A stretch of DNA of 64,000 nt from Metabacillus litoralis (GCF_003667825.1 NZ_CP033043.1:249001-313000), one strand, 5' to 3'. Numbered from the stretch's first letter, positions 1 through 8,916 are shown. Made by a program: numbers and translations. Notes: a model not told the origin generated them from the sequence alone.

Positions 1-906
1 GGTGAAAATTTCCATTATGGTACACCTGTAAATCCGAAGGACCCGAGACGAATTCCAGGAGGTTCCTCAAGTGGATCAGCTGTTGCGGTTGCAGCTGGTT
101 TAGTTGATTTTGCTATAGGGACCGATACAGGTGGTTCTGTTCGAATACCTTCGTCTTATTGTGGAATATATGGCTTTCGCCCAACTCATGAAGCTATTTC
201 GGTTGATGGAGTAATTCCGTTGGCAAGAAGCTTTGACACAGTTGGATGGATGACAAGAGACCCGGAACTATTATGTAGAGTCGGAGAAGTGCTATTGGAA
301 GCTCAAAATACAAGTGGTAGTTTTACGGAAATGTTTTTTGCTGAAGATGCATGGGGATTATTGGGTGATGAATATAGAGAGGCATTGTTAAAGACTGTCT
401 CTTCAATGAAACTTCCGAAAATAAGAGAATGGGTCAAAATATCGGAAGAAGGATTATCTGAATGGTCAAGTGCTTTCAGAATTTTACAAGGACTTGAGAT
501 TTGGAATGAACATGGAGAATGGATTAAAAAAGAAAAGCCAACATTTGGACCTGGCATTTCTGAAAGGTTTCAATGGACGAGTACGCTTAACTCAAGTGAG
601 AGTCGGCAACAATTTCAGTTTAGGGAGAATATGAAACAATCGATATCTGGGCTCTTAGGGGAAAGTGGAATTATTTGTATTCCGACAGCGCCAGGTCCGG
701 CGCCGCTCCTAAATTTGTATGGAGAAAAAGCGGAACAGTATCGAATGAAAGCAATGCAACTTTCCTGTATAGCGGGGTTGGCTGGTTTGCCGCAGGTTAC
801 ACTTCCTTTAACAGAAGTGAATGGGCTTCCGATAGGTTTATCGTTTATTGCAAATCAGGATCAAGATCTTAAGCTTCTTAATTGGGTAAAGAGTATTTTA
901 AGATAG
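1..906 (+). CDS. Amidase (amidase-signature family), 5'-truncated by window edge
   Basis: The reading frame is open from base 1, so only the last 301 residues are visible. They carry the amidase signature: GGSSSGSA at visible residues 20-27 holds the cis-serine, and DTGGSVRIP at 42-50 holds the nucleophilic serine (visible residue 46). The catalytic lysine lies upstream of the window. Enzymes of this family hydrolyse carbon-nitrogen bonds of amides, carbamates or ureido compounds in the cytoplasm; the substrate cannot be read from this part. The FAH-family gene follows after 12 bases, so they are probably cotranscribed. The nearby NCS1 permease, allantoinase and Ntn hydrolase suggest a nitrogen-compound catabolic role, which is inference. 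Confidence 0.9.
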   Translation, partial: GENFHYGTPVNPKDPRRIPGGSSSGSAVAVAAGLVDFAIGTDTGGSVRIPSSYCGIYGFRPTHEAISVDGVIPLARSFDTVGWMTRDPELLCRVGEVLLEAQNTSGSFTEMFFAEDAWGLLGDEYREALLKTVSSMKLPKIREWVKISEEGLSEWSSAFRILQGLEIWNEHGEWIKKEKPTFGPGISERFQWTSTLNSSESRQQFQFRENMKQSISGLLGESGIICIPTAPGPAPLLNLYGEKAEQYRMKAMQLSCIAGLAGLPQVTLPLTEVNGLPIGLSFIANQDQDLKLLNWVKSILR

Positions 907-918
907 GGGGTCCGTTTA

Positions 919-1803
919 ATGAAACTTGCAACAATAAAGAACGAAGGTAAAGAGCTTGCTGTTATTGTTACAGCTGAAAAAGCTGTTTCTATTCGAGAGA
1001 TTAATAGGGTTCTTGGAGTGAATTGGAGTGAAGACCTTTTTAATATTTTACAAAAAAATCAACTTTCTTCATTGAATGACTGGTATAGAAGTGGAGGGTT
1101 GGATCAACTCGGAAGTTCTTCGTTAGTGGATGTTGATAACTTGTCATTTGGCCCTTTGTATCGCAATCCAGGAAAGATATGGGGAGTGGGGATGAATTAC
1201 GTTGAAAAGGCCATTGAGTTATCCGGAAGTCCACCTGGGGAAGAGCCTGTTATTTTTATGAAGCCACTTACTAGTGTGATAGGTCCTGATGATCAGATCG
1301 TTTTGCCGGATCAATCTTCACAGGTTACAGCGGAGGCTGAGCTTGGTGTTATTATCGGGAAAACGTGCAAAAATATTAAGGAAGAGGAAGCGCATAATGT
1401 TGTTGCTGGTTTTACAACAACGTTAGATATGACGGCAAAAGATATACATGCAAAGGATCCACGTTTTTTACAACGCTCCAAAAGCTTTGATACGTTTTTT
1501 AGTTTCGGCCCATACTTTTTAACAGTAGATGAATGGGAAGACTTAGAAGATTTAAGAGTAATGACAAGTATAAATGGTTGTGCGAGGCATCAAAACGTTG
1601 TCCGCAACATGATGTTTAAACCTTGGTGGATTGTTTCCTTTTTCTCAGAAATAATGACCCTACATCCTGGAGATATCATTATGACGGGTACTCCGGGATC
1701 GGTTCTGATTCGTGACGGGGATGTTGTGGGATGTGAAATCTCTGGGTTTAAGGAGTTGAGAAATTCAGTTGTAGGAAAATATAGTGTTAATCGATTGGAG
1801 TAG
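919..1803 (+). CDS. Fumarylacetoacetate hydrolase (FAH) family protein
   Basis: The 294-residue protein has the FAH fold pattern: an entry motif KIWGVGMNY near residue 87, then metal-binding acidic residues in AEAELGVIIG near 137 and a conserved TLDMTAKD stretch near 168, ending with GDIIMTGTPG near 250. Family members are Mg-dependent hydrolases, decarboxylases or oxaloacetate tautomerases acting on beta-keto acids; sequence alone does not fix which. The ATG follows a GGGGG ribosome site by 8 bases and lies 12 bases after the amidase stop, implying one operon. A hairpin terminator closes the pair directly after the stop codon. Confidence 0.85.
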   Translation: MKLATIKNEGKELAVIVTAEKAVSIREINRVLGVNWSEDLFNILQKNQLSSLNDWYRSGGLDQLGSSSLVDVDNLSFGPLYRNPGKIWGVGMNYVEKAIELSGSPPGEEPVIFMKPLTSVIGPDDQIVLPDQSSQVTAEAELGVIIGKTCKNIKEEEAHNVVAGFTTTLDMTAKDIHAKDPRFLQRSKSFDTFFSFGPYFLTVDEWEDLEDLRVMTSINGCARHQNVVRNMMFKPWWIVSFFSEIMTLHPGDIIMTGTPGSVLIRDGDVVGCEISGFKELRNSVVGKYSVNRLE

Positions 1804-1830
1804 GTGTCTTCGGAGAGATACCTGCTTTTT
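1802..1830 (+). terminator. Rho-independent terminator after amidase/FAH operon
   Basis: An 8-bp stem (AGGTGTCT pairing with AGATACCT, one G-T pair) with loop TCGGAG is followed by GC and five T. It overlaps the FAH stop codon. Confidence 0.75.
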
Positions 1831-1972
1831 GTTTATGTTAGGATTTGTTACTTCTGAAGAATTGTCAGCAATATTTTTAGTTAAATGATACAAAGGGAAC
1901 ATAAACAATTCATAGATCCTCTAATGATTTATCGGAAATTCTACTATAAAATGTAAGTAGATGTTAACTTTA

Positions 1973-2003
1973 TTGACATAGTTGGGTGATGAAGTATTAC
2001 AAT
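1973..2003 (+). promoter_or_regulatory. Candidate sigma-A promoter for NCS1 permease
   Basis: A perfect -35 TTGACA (1973-1978) is followed by TATTAC at 1995-2000 (16-base spacer) and by TACAAT at 1998-2003 (19-base spacer). One of these overlapping hexamers is the probable -10. The permease start is 30 bases downstream. Confidence 0.5.
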
Positions 2004-2032
2004 AAGAGATTTAGATGATAAAGGAGGATCAC

Positions 2033-3406
2033 ATGGAGACAAATTATGATTTAAAACCAATTTTAAGTGAAAAGAATCGAATACTAGGTCCAAAAGCTTA
2101 TGTGGCGATGTGGTGGGGAGACGCAGTTATGGTTGGGTCGTTTATGTTAGGATCAAGCCTTATTCCTCCATTCGGTGAATTAAACTTAACACAAGCATTA
2201 ATTGGATTAGTTTTGGCGAATATACTTGCGGCCTTATTATTTGCATTAAATGGTAGAGTGGGGTGGAAGCATGGAATACCTATGGTTGTTCAACTTCGTT
2301 CATCCTTCGGCCCAGTTGGAGCAAAAATACCTTCGTTAATGCGTGCAATACCAGCACTATTTTGGTATGGAGTCCAAAGCTGGTTAGGAGCACAAGCCTT
2401 AAATCAAATTTTCATGGATATATTCGGTTTTAATAATGTTTGGGTATGGTTCTTCGGGTTTCAAGCATTACAAATATACTTATCTGCTAAAGGAATCAAA
2501 TCGATTAAGTGGATTGAAGTGGTTGGTTCTGTTGTCATTATGTTAGGCGTTGTGTACTTAATCTTCTTATTTTTATCTACATTTGGCTTTGAAGTAACAG
2601 AGACGGCTAATATTAGCGGTTCATGGGGTATTCCATTTTGGCTGGCTATTTCAGTTTTGATAGGTCAATTTTCAGCTTTATTATTGAATGTGTCAGATTA
2701 TACAAGATATTTTCCTAGAAAAGCTTCTGCTAAAACATTTATCGGGTCGCATGTAGTAGGTATAGTTCCACCAATGATTTTGTTACCTATCGTTGGAATT
2801 CTTGGTGCAGCTGCTGTAGGAATATGGAATCCAGTAGATATTATATCTGATCATATTTCAAGTATGTTTGCAAGTATCATCATTTTATTGTTTATTGCAA
2901 TTGCTCAAATTACAACAAACTTAGTTGCAAATATAATGCCACCAGTGCTTGTGGCAATGGATATTTTTAAGATTTCGTGGGAAAAGGCATGTGTAATTGT
3001 CGGAATATTAGGTATAATCACTTGTCCATGGTATATCATGACTGATTCAACTTTTAATCTATTTATCTCCATTGTCTCTGCATTTTTAGGGCCAATTTTT
3101 GCTGTGATGGTAGCAGATTTCTATTTAGTACATAAAGGAAACTACAATGTTAACAAACTTTATGATGTGAAGACCCTGTTTCCAGCATTTAAAGGGTGGA
3201 ATCCAGCTGCAATTATTGCAATTGCTGTAGGTACTTGTTTTTCATTTATTAATGTTGATCTATCTTGGTTGTTAGGAATTGTTCCAGCTGGGGTTGTTTA
3301 TACAGTAATTATGAGACTATGGATAATAAAGCGTGATGAGTATGTTAAAGAAGGATTTGAGCAGAGCTTTACACAATCAACTGATATCGAAGATCAAGCA
3401 GTGTAA
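2033..3406 (+). CDS. NCS1-family nucleobase/allantoin permease
   Basis: A 457-residue polytopic membrane protein with about 12 hydrophobic segments and the NCS1 start pattern (LGPKAYVAMWWGDA near residue 20, then SLIPPFGELNLTQALIG). The family couples uptake of cytosine, uracil, hydantoin or allantoin to a cation gradient. The start is taken at ATG 2033, five bases after AAGGAGG (2021-2027); an in-frame ATG at 2015 lies upstream of that site and is unlikely. The allantoinase gene 70 bases downstream suggests allantoin or a related cyclic ureide as substrate (compare B. subtilis PucI), which is inference. A hairpin lies between the two genes. Confidence 0.85.
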   Translation: METNYDLKPILSEKNRILGPKAYVAMWWGDAVMVGSFMLGSSLIPPFGELNLTQALIGLVLANILAALLFALNGRVGWKHGIPMVVQLRSSFGPVGAKIPSLMRAIPALFWYGVQSWLGAQALNQIFMDIFGFNNVWVWFFGFQALQIYLSAKGIKSIKWIEVVGSVVIMLGVVYLIFLFLSTFGFEVTETANISGSWGIPFWLAISVLIGQFSALLLNVSDYTRYFPRKASAKTFIGSHVVGIVPPMILLPIVGILGAAAVGIWNPVDIISDHISSMFASIIILLFIAIAQITTNLVANIMPPVLVAMDIFKISWEKACVIVGILGIITCPWYIMTDSTFNLFISIVSAFLGPIFAVMVADFYLVHKGNYNVNKLYDVKTLFPAFKGWNPAAIIAIAVGTCFSFINVDLSWLLGIVPAGVVYTVIMRLWIIKRDEYVKEGFEQSFTQSTDIEDQAV

Positions 3407-3417
3407 AAAAGGGATTG

Positions 3418-3452
3418 GTGCTTAAGTAAACCTTAAGCACTGCTTTCATTTT
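3418..3452 (+). terminator. Hairpin between NCS1 permease and allantoinase
   Basis: Perfect 9-bp stem GTGCTTAAG / CTTAAGCAC with loop TAAAC, followed by a T-rich but interrupted tract (TGCTTTCATTTT). It may be a leaky terminator reducing read-through into the allantoinase gene. Confidence 0.55.
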
Positions 3453-3474
3453 AAAATATAAAGGGGATGAAATA

Positions 3475-4851
3475 GTGGAACAGTTAGATCTAATCATAAA
3501 AAATGGAAGTGTTGTTCTACCATCAGGTCTAGAGAAAATGGACATTGGAATAAAAGACGGAAAAATCACTGAAATAGAAAAAGCTATAACAAAAAGTACA
3601 CTCAACATATGGGACGCTACTAATCAATACATTTTCCCAGGAATGATCGATGTTCATGTACATTTTAGTGAGCCAGGAAGAGAGCATTGGGAAGGTTTCC
3701 ATACTGGCTCACAAATGATGGCTGCTGGTGGTTGTACAACATATTTTGATATGCCGTTAAATGGAATTCCCTCTACAGTTACGAAAGAAGCTCTTTATGA
3801 AAAAGCAAAATTAGGTAATGAAAAATCTTATGTCGATTTTGGGTTGTGGGGAGGACTCGTCCCGGGAAACGAATCGGATTTAGAAGAACTGGCGCATTCT
3901 GGTGCAATCGGATTTAAAGCATTTCTCTCAACTACAGGTAATAAAGAGTTTGAAGCGGTTGATGATATAACTTTACTTAATGGAATGAAGAAGATCGCCA
4001 AATTAGGGAAAATTTTAGCGCTTCATTCAGAAAGTGCGGCAATAACAAATTGGTTAAAAGAACAGAAGGAACAAGAAGGAAATATAAGTGCAGATGATTA
4101 TTTAGAAACACGACCTATTATAGCTGAAGTAGAAGCAGTTGAACGAGCTATTTATTATTCAGAGCTTACAGGCTGTCCACTTCATTTTGTTCATATTAGC
4201 TCAGCGAAAGCGATTGAGAAGATTGAAGAGGCTAAAGCAAAGGGACTAAACATCACAGTGGAAACATGTGCTCATTATTTATTATACAACCATGAACATT
4301 TAAGGGAATTAGGAACTGTGGCAAAATGTGCACCACCTTTACGAGAAAAAGAAGAGCAGGAGAAGTTAATTACCTTATTAATCAACGGGAAATTCGATAT
4401 GCTTACCTCTGATCATTCTCCATGTCCTTATGATTTGAAAGATCCTAATGTATATAATTTGTTTGAAGCATGGGGAGGAATTAGTGGTGGGCAATTTACG
4501 CTTTTATCTGCAATTGAGCTTGCTACTCGCTATCAAATTCCCTTTGAACAAGTTGCAAAGTGGACAGCACAAGCGCCAGCGGATAGGTTTGGTTTATCTG
4601 ATAAAGGACAGATCAAGGTTGGTGGAGATGCCGACTTTGCTATTGTTTCTTTCGAAGACTCCTTCACAGTAACAAAAGAGAATTTCTTTGCGAAGCATAA
4701 GGAAACCTTGTATATAGGGCATACGTTTCCTTGTAAGATTATTGGGACAATTAATAGAGGTAATATTATCTATGAGAATGGGAACATTCTAGATCAAGAA
4801 TCTTATGGGGAATGGGTAAAACCTATAAAAGTAGAAGTAAAAACTTCATAA
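3475..4851 (+). CDS. allB: Allantoinase (cyclic amidohydrolase)
   Basis: A 458-residue amidohydrolase of the allantoinase/dihydroorotase group, the usual length for AllB/PucH. Metal ligands are visible: DVHVHF near residue 60, a carboxylated-lysine motif GFKAFLS near 143, LHSES near 182, HFVHIS near 238 and TSDHSPC near 312. The stretch EPGREHWEGFHTG followed by DMPLN is typical of allantoinases rather than dihydroorotases. It would open the hydantoin ring of allantoin to allantoate in the cytoplasm. The start is GTG, 8 bases after AAGGGG. A dihydropyrimidinase-like activity cannot be excluded, particularly as PreT/PreA lie in the same window. A 9-bp hairpin (4881-4910) follows the gene. Confidence 0.85.
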   Translation: MEQLDLIIKNGSVVLPSGLEKMDIGIKDGKITEIEKAITKSTLNIWDATNQYIFPGMIDVHVHFSEPGREHWEGFHTGSQMMAAGGCTTYFDMPLNGIPSTVTKEALYEKAKLGNEKSYVDFGLWGGLVPGNESDLEELAHSGAIGFKAFLSTTGNKEFEAVDDITLLNGMKKIAKLGKILALHSESAAITNWLKEQKEQEGNISADDYLETRPIIAEVEAVERAIYYSELTGCPLHFVHISSAKAIEKIEEAKAKGLNITVETCAHYLLYNHEHLRELGTVAKCAPPLREKEEQEKLITLLINGKFDMLTSDHSPCPYDLKDPNVYNLFEAWGGISGGQFTLLSAIELATRYQIPFEQVAKWTAQAPADRFGLSDKGQIKVGGDADFAIVSFEDSFTVTKENFFAKHKETLYIGHTFPCKIIGTINRGNIIYENGNILDQESYGEWVKPIKVEVKTS

Positions 4852-4947
4852 AATATGTAATTTGCAAAGCCTTTTTTTAAAATAATAGAGGTTTTGTTTT
4901 TTCTATTATTGAATATGTTTATTAAAAATAAATGAGGGGGCAGTTGA

Positions 4948-6528
4948 ATGAATAAACCAATTGTCGGTTCAAAAACAATGGTCGTAAGTCCGCACTACTT
5001 AGCATCTCAAGCGGGAAACACAATCCTTGAAAAAGGAGGAAATGCGTTTGATGCAGCAGTAGCTGTTAGTGCCTGCCTTGCGGTGGTATACCCACATATG
5101 ACGGGACTTGGTGGTGATTCTTTTTGGCTAACATACAGTAAAAAGGATCAAAAAGTACGTGCATACAATGGAAGTGGACGAACAGGAGTAAATGTAACAC
5201 GTGAAGTATATGAAGGGAAAAGCTCTATTCCTACTCGAGGTATTGAGAGTGTGATAACAGTGCCTGGTATGGTCGATAGCTGGGATGCTGTATTAAAGGA
5301 ATATGGGCGACTTTCGTTAGAGCAAGTGTTGCAGCCAGCAATTGAGTATGCTTCTAAAGGGTTTCCATTCTCACTTGACCAGCATGAGAATACAGTCAAA
5401 AATGCAGAGATGTTAAAAGAAGATAAAGATACAGCAAATGTGTTTTTACCCACAGGAAAGATCCCTATGGTAAATGAAAGATTCGTACAAGAAAACTTAG
5501 CAACAACATTAAAAAAGTTAGCATCATCTGGTAGAGATGAATTTTATAAAGGTGAGCTTGCATATCGGCTTATTTCTAGCTTAAAAGATAAGGGTGGCAA
5601 GCTAACGGTTGAGGATTTGGCTCATCATAAAGGAGAATGGACTGAACCACTTACCTCTACATATCGCGGGTATAATATGTATCAAGTTCCTCCAAACTCA
5701 CAAGGCTTTGTGGGATTAATGGCACTGAATATATTAGAAAATTTTGAACTTACTGCCATTTCCGAAGGATCTTATGAATATTATCATTTATTAGTAGAAT
5801 CATTGAAAAGAAGTTTTCAAGATCGAAATAAACATTTAACAGATCCTGAGTTTTACTCCGTTCCTATAAAAAGATTATTAAGTAAGGAGTATGCAAAAGA
5901 GATGGCAGGTGCCATTCAATTTGAGCGTACTAATGATATAGAAACTCAATCGGTTGGCAGCGACACAGCACATGCAGCTGTTATTGATGAGGAAGGAAAT
6001 GCCGTTTCCTTTATACAAAGTCTTTATTTTGAATTTGGATCAGGTGTGGTTGCTGGAGATACAGGTGTTGTTATGCAAAATAGGGGCTCGTTTTTCTCGC
6101 TTAACCCAAGTGATGTGAATTGCCTGGAGCCGAGAAAAAGAACTTTCCATACTCTTATGCCAGCAATGGCTCTAAGAGATGGTCAGCCAAGGATTCTATA
6201 TGGCACACAAGGTGGTGAGGGTCAGCCACAAACTCAAACAGTTATCATTACAAGAATGATTGACTATGGCATGAATCCGCAACAAGCGATAAGTGAACCT
6301 AGATTTGTTTGGGGAAGAACGTGGGGACAACAAACTCAAGAGTTGAAAATTGAAGGTCGAGTCAGCATTGATGTGATTGAGGAATTATCAAAAGCTGGAC
6401 ATATTGTTAATAAAGTTGAAGATTTTGCCGGAATTATGGGCCATGCAAATGCAATAGTCATTGATGATCAGGGCTTTGTTCATGGTGGGGTGGACCCTAG
6501 GAGCGATGGAGCCGCGATTGGAAGGTAA
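4948..6528 (+). CDS. Gamma-glutamyltransferase-family Ntn hydrolase (YwrD-like), no signal peptide
   Basis: A 526-residue proenzyme of the gamma-glutamyltransferase superfamily. The autoprocessing and catalytic threonine is Thr340 in SDTAHAAV, followed by the small-subunit motifs AVSFIQSLYFEFGSG and GEGQPQTQ. It starts MNKPIVGSKTMVVSPHYLA with no signal sequence, so it should be cytoplasmic, unlike exported glutathione-degrading enzymes. Length and lack of a signal match B. subtilis YwrD and also oxamate amidohydrolase HpxW, a family member in bacterial urate degradation. The adjacent allantoinase makes an ureide-pathway role plausible. The ribosome site GAGGGGG precedes ATG 4948. Confidence 0.85.
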   Translation: MNKPIVGSKTMVVSPHYLASQAGNTILEKGGNAFDAAVAVSACLAVVYPHMTGLGGDSFWLTYSKKDQKVRAYNGSGRTGVNVTREVYEGKSSIPTRGIESVITVPGMVDSWDAVLKEYGRLSLEQVLQPAIEYASKGFPFSLDQHENTVKNAEMLKEDKDTANVFLPTGKIPMVNERFVQENLATTLKKLASSGRDEFYKGELAYRLISSLKDKGGKLTVEDLAHHKGEWTEPLTSTYRGYNMYQVPPNSQGFVGLMALNILENFELTAISEGSYEYYHLLVESLKRSFQDRNKHLTDPEFYSVPIKRLLSKEYAKEMAGAIQFERTNDIETQSVGSDTAHAAVIDEEGNAVSFIQSLYFEFGSGVVAGDTGVVMQNRGSFFSLNPSDVNCLEPRKRTFHTLMPAMALRDGQPRILYGTQGGEGQPQTQTVIITRMIDYGMNPQQAISEPRFVWGRTWGQQTQELKIEGRVSIDVIEELSKAGHIVNKVEDFAGIMGHANAIVIDDQGFVHGGVDPRSDGAAIGR

Positions 6529-6540
6529 TCTTTAGGAGAG

Positions 6541-6566
6541 CCCGTTCTTTGGTAGGACGGGTTTTT
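6541..6566 (+). terminator. Rho-independent terminator after Ntn hydrolase gene
   Basis: CCCGTTCT pairs with AGGACGGG (one G-T) around loop TTGGT, followed by five T. Confidence 0.85.
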
Positions 6567-6850
6567 CAAATGGAAAAAGGCTGGATTTGATGTTACGAGT
6601 ATTACGAGTAGTTGAAAAGATTTGAGTTAATCACAGTAATAAGCACAAACAGACATGTAAGGTAAAAATAAAGCAAAACTGATTCGGAAATTTGATCACA
6701 ACTTTTCTACTCTAAAGAAATTTCACCTTCAAATGTTAATAATTTAACTAAATTGCTAACCGTTTGTTTGGTAGAAAAGCATATATATAAATATTTTGAA
6801 ATATGTATAAAAATGAAGAAATTTATGGTCTTTAGAAGGGAGAAATTAAG
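6567..6850 (+). promoter_or_regulatory. Leader region of SulP gene with CCGTTTGTT motif
   Basis: No gene was found. The 3' part is very AT-rich. CCGTTTGTT at 6760-6768 recurs exactly as one arm of the inverted repeat at 8750-8789 in front of the chromate transporter genes, so it may be a shared regulator site. No convincing -35/-10 pair was identified. Confidence 0.35.
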
Positions 6851-8095
6851 TTGTCGTTCTTACATTATAAAAAAGAATATATAAGAGGTGACCTATCTTC
6901 TGGACTAGTTGTTGCTGCATTGGTCATTCCACAAGGTATAGCTTATGCATTGATAGCAGGGCTGCCACCTGTTATAGGATTATATACAGCAACCATTCCA
7001 GTGCTTATCTATTTATTATTTGGGTCGTCTCCACATGTTTCAATAGGACCTGTTGCGATGGTCTCAATTCTTATTTTCAGTGGGGTGACACCATATGCTG
7101 TTGCTGGTACTCCCGAGTATATCCAGTATGTTGCTATATTGACGATTCTCGTTGGTGTTATTCAGTACCTCTTACACTTATTAAAAGTTGGGGTAATTGT
7201 TGAACATGTTCCTCATGGTGTTATTAGTGGTTTCACTTCAGGATGCGCGGTGATCATAGCGATGAATCAAATAAGCACAATCATTAAAATGCCATTGCAT
7301 GATCGAGGTAATATGATTACTTCCTTAGGATTGATTATAAGTAATCTGAAAGATATTCATGTATTAACAGCCATAATTGGCCTTACCTCAGTCATTGCAC
7401 TTATGTCATTAAAAAAGTTACTACCAAACTACCCTCAACCAATTATCCTCATACTTATAAGTACAATGATTGCATATGTATTAAATGTTTCAACCAAAGG
7501 TGTAGTGCTTATCGGAGAAATTCCAATGGGGCTTCCTCCATTTGTGTTACCTGAATTAAATTTGGACAAAGCAACTGTGATGTTACCAACTGCTATTGTA
7601 ATTGCATTTATAGGCTTTATTGAGACGTTCGCTATTGCAAAAGTGATTGCAAAGAAAGAAGGATATTCAATTCGTCCCAATACGGAATTAAAGTCTCTTG
7701 GCATTGCGAATCTGATTGGAGGCTTTTTTTCATCAATGCCAGTAGCGGGTGGGTTTTCGAGGTCTGCAGTTAACTATAGCTCAGGAGCAAAGACAAAATT
7801 TTCTTCTTTTTTTAGTGCAGCAATTGTTATAGTTACGTTAGCTTGTTTTACGTCATTGTTTGCATTTATTCCAAAAGCAGTTCTTGCCTCTATCATTTTA
7901 GTGTCAGTTATAAAGTTAATCGATGTAAAAGAGGCAATCCACTTACTTAGAACCAATATACTGAATGGAGCTATACTTCTTTTAACTTTCTCAGTAACGA
8001 TTGTTTCAGGCCCGAAATTTGGACTAGGCATTGGAATTTTCCTCTCTATTTTGTCTGGTATTCGAAAAGTAAATATTTCATATAGTATTCGTTAA
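6851..8095 (+). CDS. SulP-family anion permease lacking STAS domain
   Basis: A 414-residue membrane protein with the SulP N-terminal signature (GLVVAALVIPQGIAYALIAGLPPVIGLYTA split over residues 17-48, then GPVAMVS near 71) and a transporter domain of roughly 10-12 hydrophobic segments. SulP proteins move sulfate, bicarbonate, molybdate or organic anions. The usual C-terminal STAS domain is missing: the protein stops at GIRKVNISYSIR just after the membrane part, without frameshift debris. Start is TTG 6851, 8 bases after AAGGGAG. Its position beside the Lrp regulator and chromate transporters suggests oxyanion transport; the substrate is unknown. Confidence 0.85.
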   Translation: MSFLHYKKEYIRGDLSSGLVVAALVIPQGIAYALIAGLPPVIGLYTATIPVLIYLLFGSSPHVSIGPVAMVSILIFSGVTPYAVAGTPEYIQYVAILTILVGVIQYLLHLLKVGVIVEHVPHGVISGFTSGCAVIIAMNQISTIIKMPLHDRGNMITSLGLIISNLKDIHVLTAIIGLTSVIALMSLKKLLPNYPQPIILILISTMIAYVLNVSTKGVVLIGEIPMGLPPFVLPELNLDKATVMLPTAIVIAFIGFIETFAIAKVIAKKEGYSIRPNTELKSLGIANLIGGFFSSMPVAGGFSRSAVNYSSGAKTKFSSFFSAAIVIVTLACFTSLFAFIPKAVLASIILVSVIKLIDVKEAIHLLRTNILNGAILLLTFSVTIVSGPKFGLGIGIFLSILSGIRKVNISYSIR

Positions 8096-8180
8096 ACATA
8101 ATTTTTCTTTATGTAAGACTTTTAACCAAGCCATCTTCTTATTATACTAAGACTATATATACTTAAAGGATGGGTTTTCA

Positions 8181-8630
8181 TTGAAAATAGATCATATTGA
8201 TAGAAAAATACTTGAATTACTCACGATTAATGGCAGAATGTCTTATTCAGATATAGGAAAAGAACTAGATTTGTCACGGGTATCCGTTCGAGAACGTGTA
8301 AATCAATTAATAAACAATGATGTAATTGAAAAGTTCAGTGTTGTAATCAATTCTGAGAAGATGGGCAAAAATGTTTCAGCTTTTTTTGAGGTTGACTGTG
8401 AACCGGCTTATTTAGTTGAGGTAGCTGAAACATTGGCGGATAATCCCTGTGTCTCAAGCTGCTATCAAATGACAGGCCCTAGTACACTACATATGCATGT
8501 GTTAGTAGATGACTTTGTGGCATTAGAAAAATTTATCAACAATGAATTATATGCACTTGAAGGAATTACTAGAGTGGAAAGTCACATTTTACTTAGACGT
8601 TTTAAAAGTCGAAGCGGGATGAAACTATAA
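8181..8630 (+). CDS. Lrp/AsnC-family transcriptional regulator (YwrC-like)
   Basis: A 149-residue protein with an N-terminal AsnC-type helix-turn-helix (DHIDRKILELLTINGRMSYS, then RVSVRERVNQLINNDVI) and a C-terminal RAM ligand-binding/oligomerisation domain from about residue 65. Start is TTG 8181 after AAAGGA. In B. subtilis the related ywrC precedes ywrB and ywrA, encoding the short-chain chromate transporters, and is reported to regulate them; the same order occurs here. The inverted repeat at 8750-8789, between this gene and the transporters, is a possible binding site. Role assignment is by context. Confidence 0.85.
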   Translation: MKIDHIDRKILELLTINGRMSYSDIGKELDLSRVSVRERVNQLINNDVIEKFSVVINSEKMGKNVSAFFEVDCEPAYLVEVAETLADNPCVSSCYQMTGPSTLHMHVLVDDFVALEKFINNELYALEGITRVESHILLRRFKSRSGMKL

Positions 8631-8641
8631 TAAAATTTGTA

Positions 8642-8684
8642 AAGAATGACTTTAGAAAGGAACTATCAAAGGTCATTCTTTTTT
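8642..8684 (+). terminator. Rho-independent terminator after Lrp regulator
   Basis: AAGAATGAC (8642-8650) pairs with GTCATTCTT (8672-8680), extended by TTT/AAA, and runs into six T. Confidence 0.75.
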
Positions 8685-8749
8685 GTTGAAATTTTTCTGG
8701 AAATTGTATAGAAAATTAACTATATATGGTTTATAATCATAAATATCTT

Positions 8750-8789
8750 CCGTTTGTTAATTCAATATAGAATTATAACTAACAAACGG
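8750..8789. promoter_or_regulatory. Nested inverted repeat upstream of chromate transporter genes
   Basis: Perfect 10-bp arms CCGTTTGTTA (8750-8759) and TAACAAACGG (8780-8789) enclose a second inverted pair ATTC/GAAT. There is no T tract, so an operator fits better than a terminator. The arm shares CCGTTTGTT with the SulP leader (6760-6768). The gap 8790-8916 otherwise holds only a 15-codon ORF at 8803 without a good ribosome site. Confidence 0.55.
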
Positions 8790-8916
8790 TAATGGTGATT
8801 GCATGAATGGTAAGATCCACCATAAATATCGTAAAGGAACATTTAAATGAAAAAGGGGAGAATAAAATAGCGAGGGGAATTACATTGAAAAATCTCATGT
8901 AGAAGGGTGATTACAA

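Noticed and set aside
8803..8850. 15-codon ORF in the chromate-transporter leader
   Set aside because: No good Shine-Dalgarno and no reason to expect a leader peptide for this operon.
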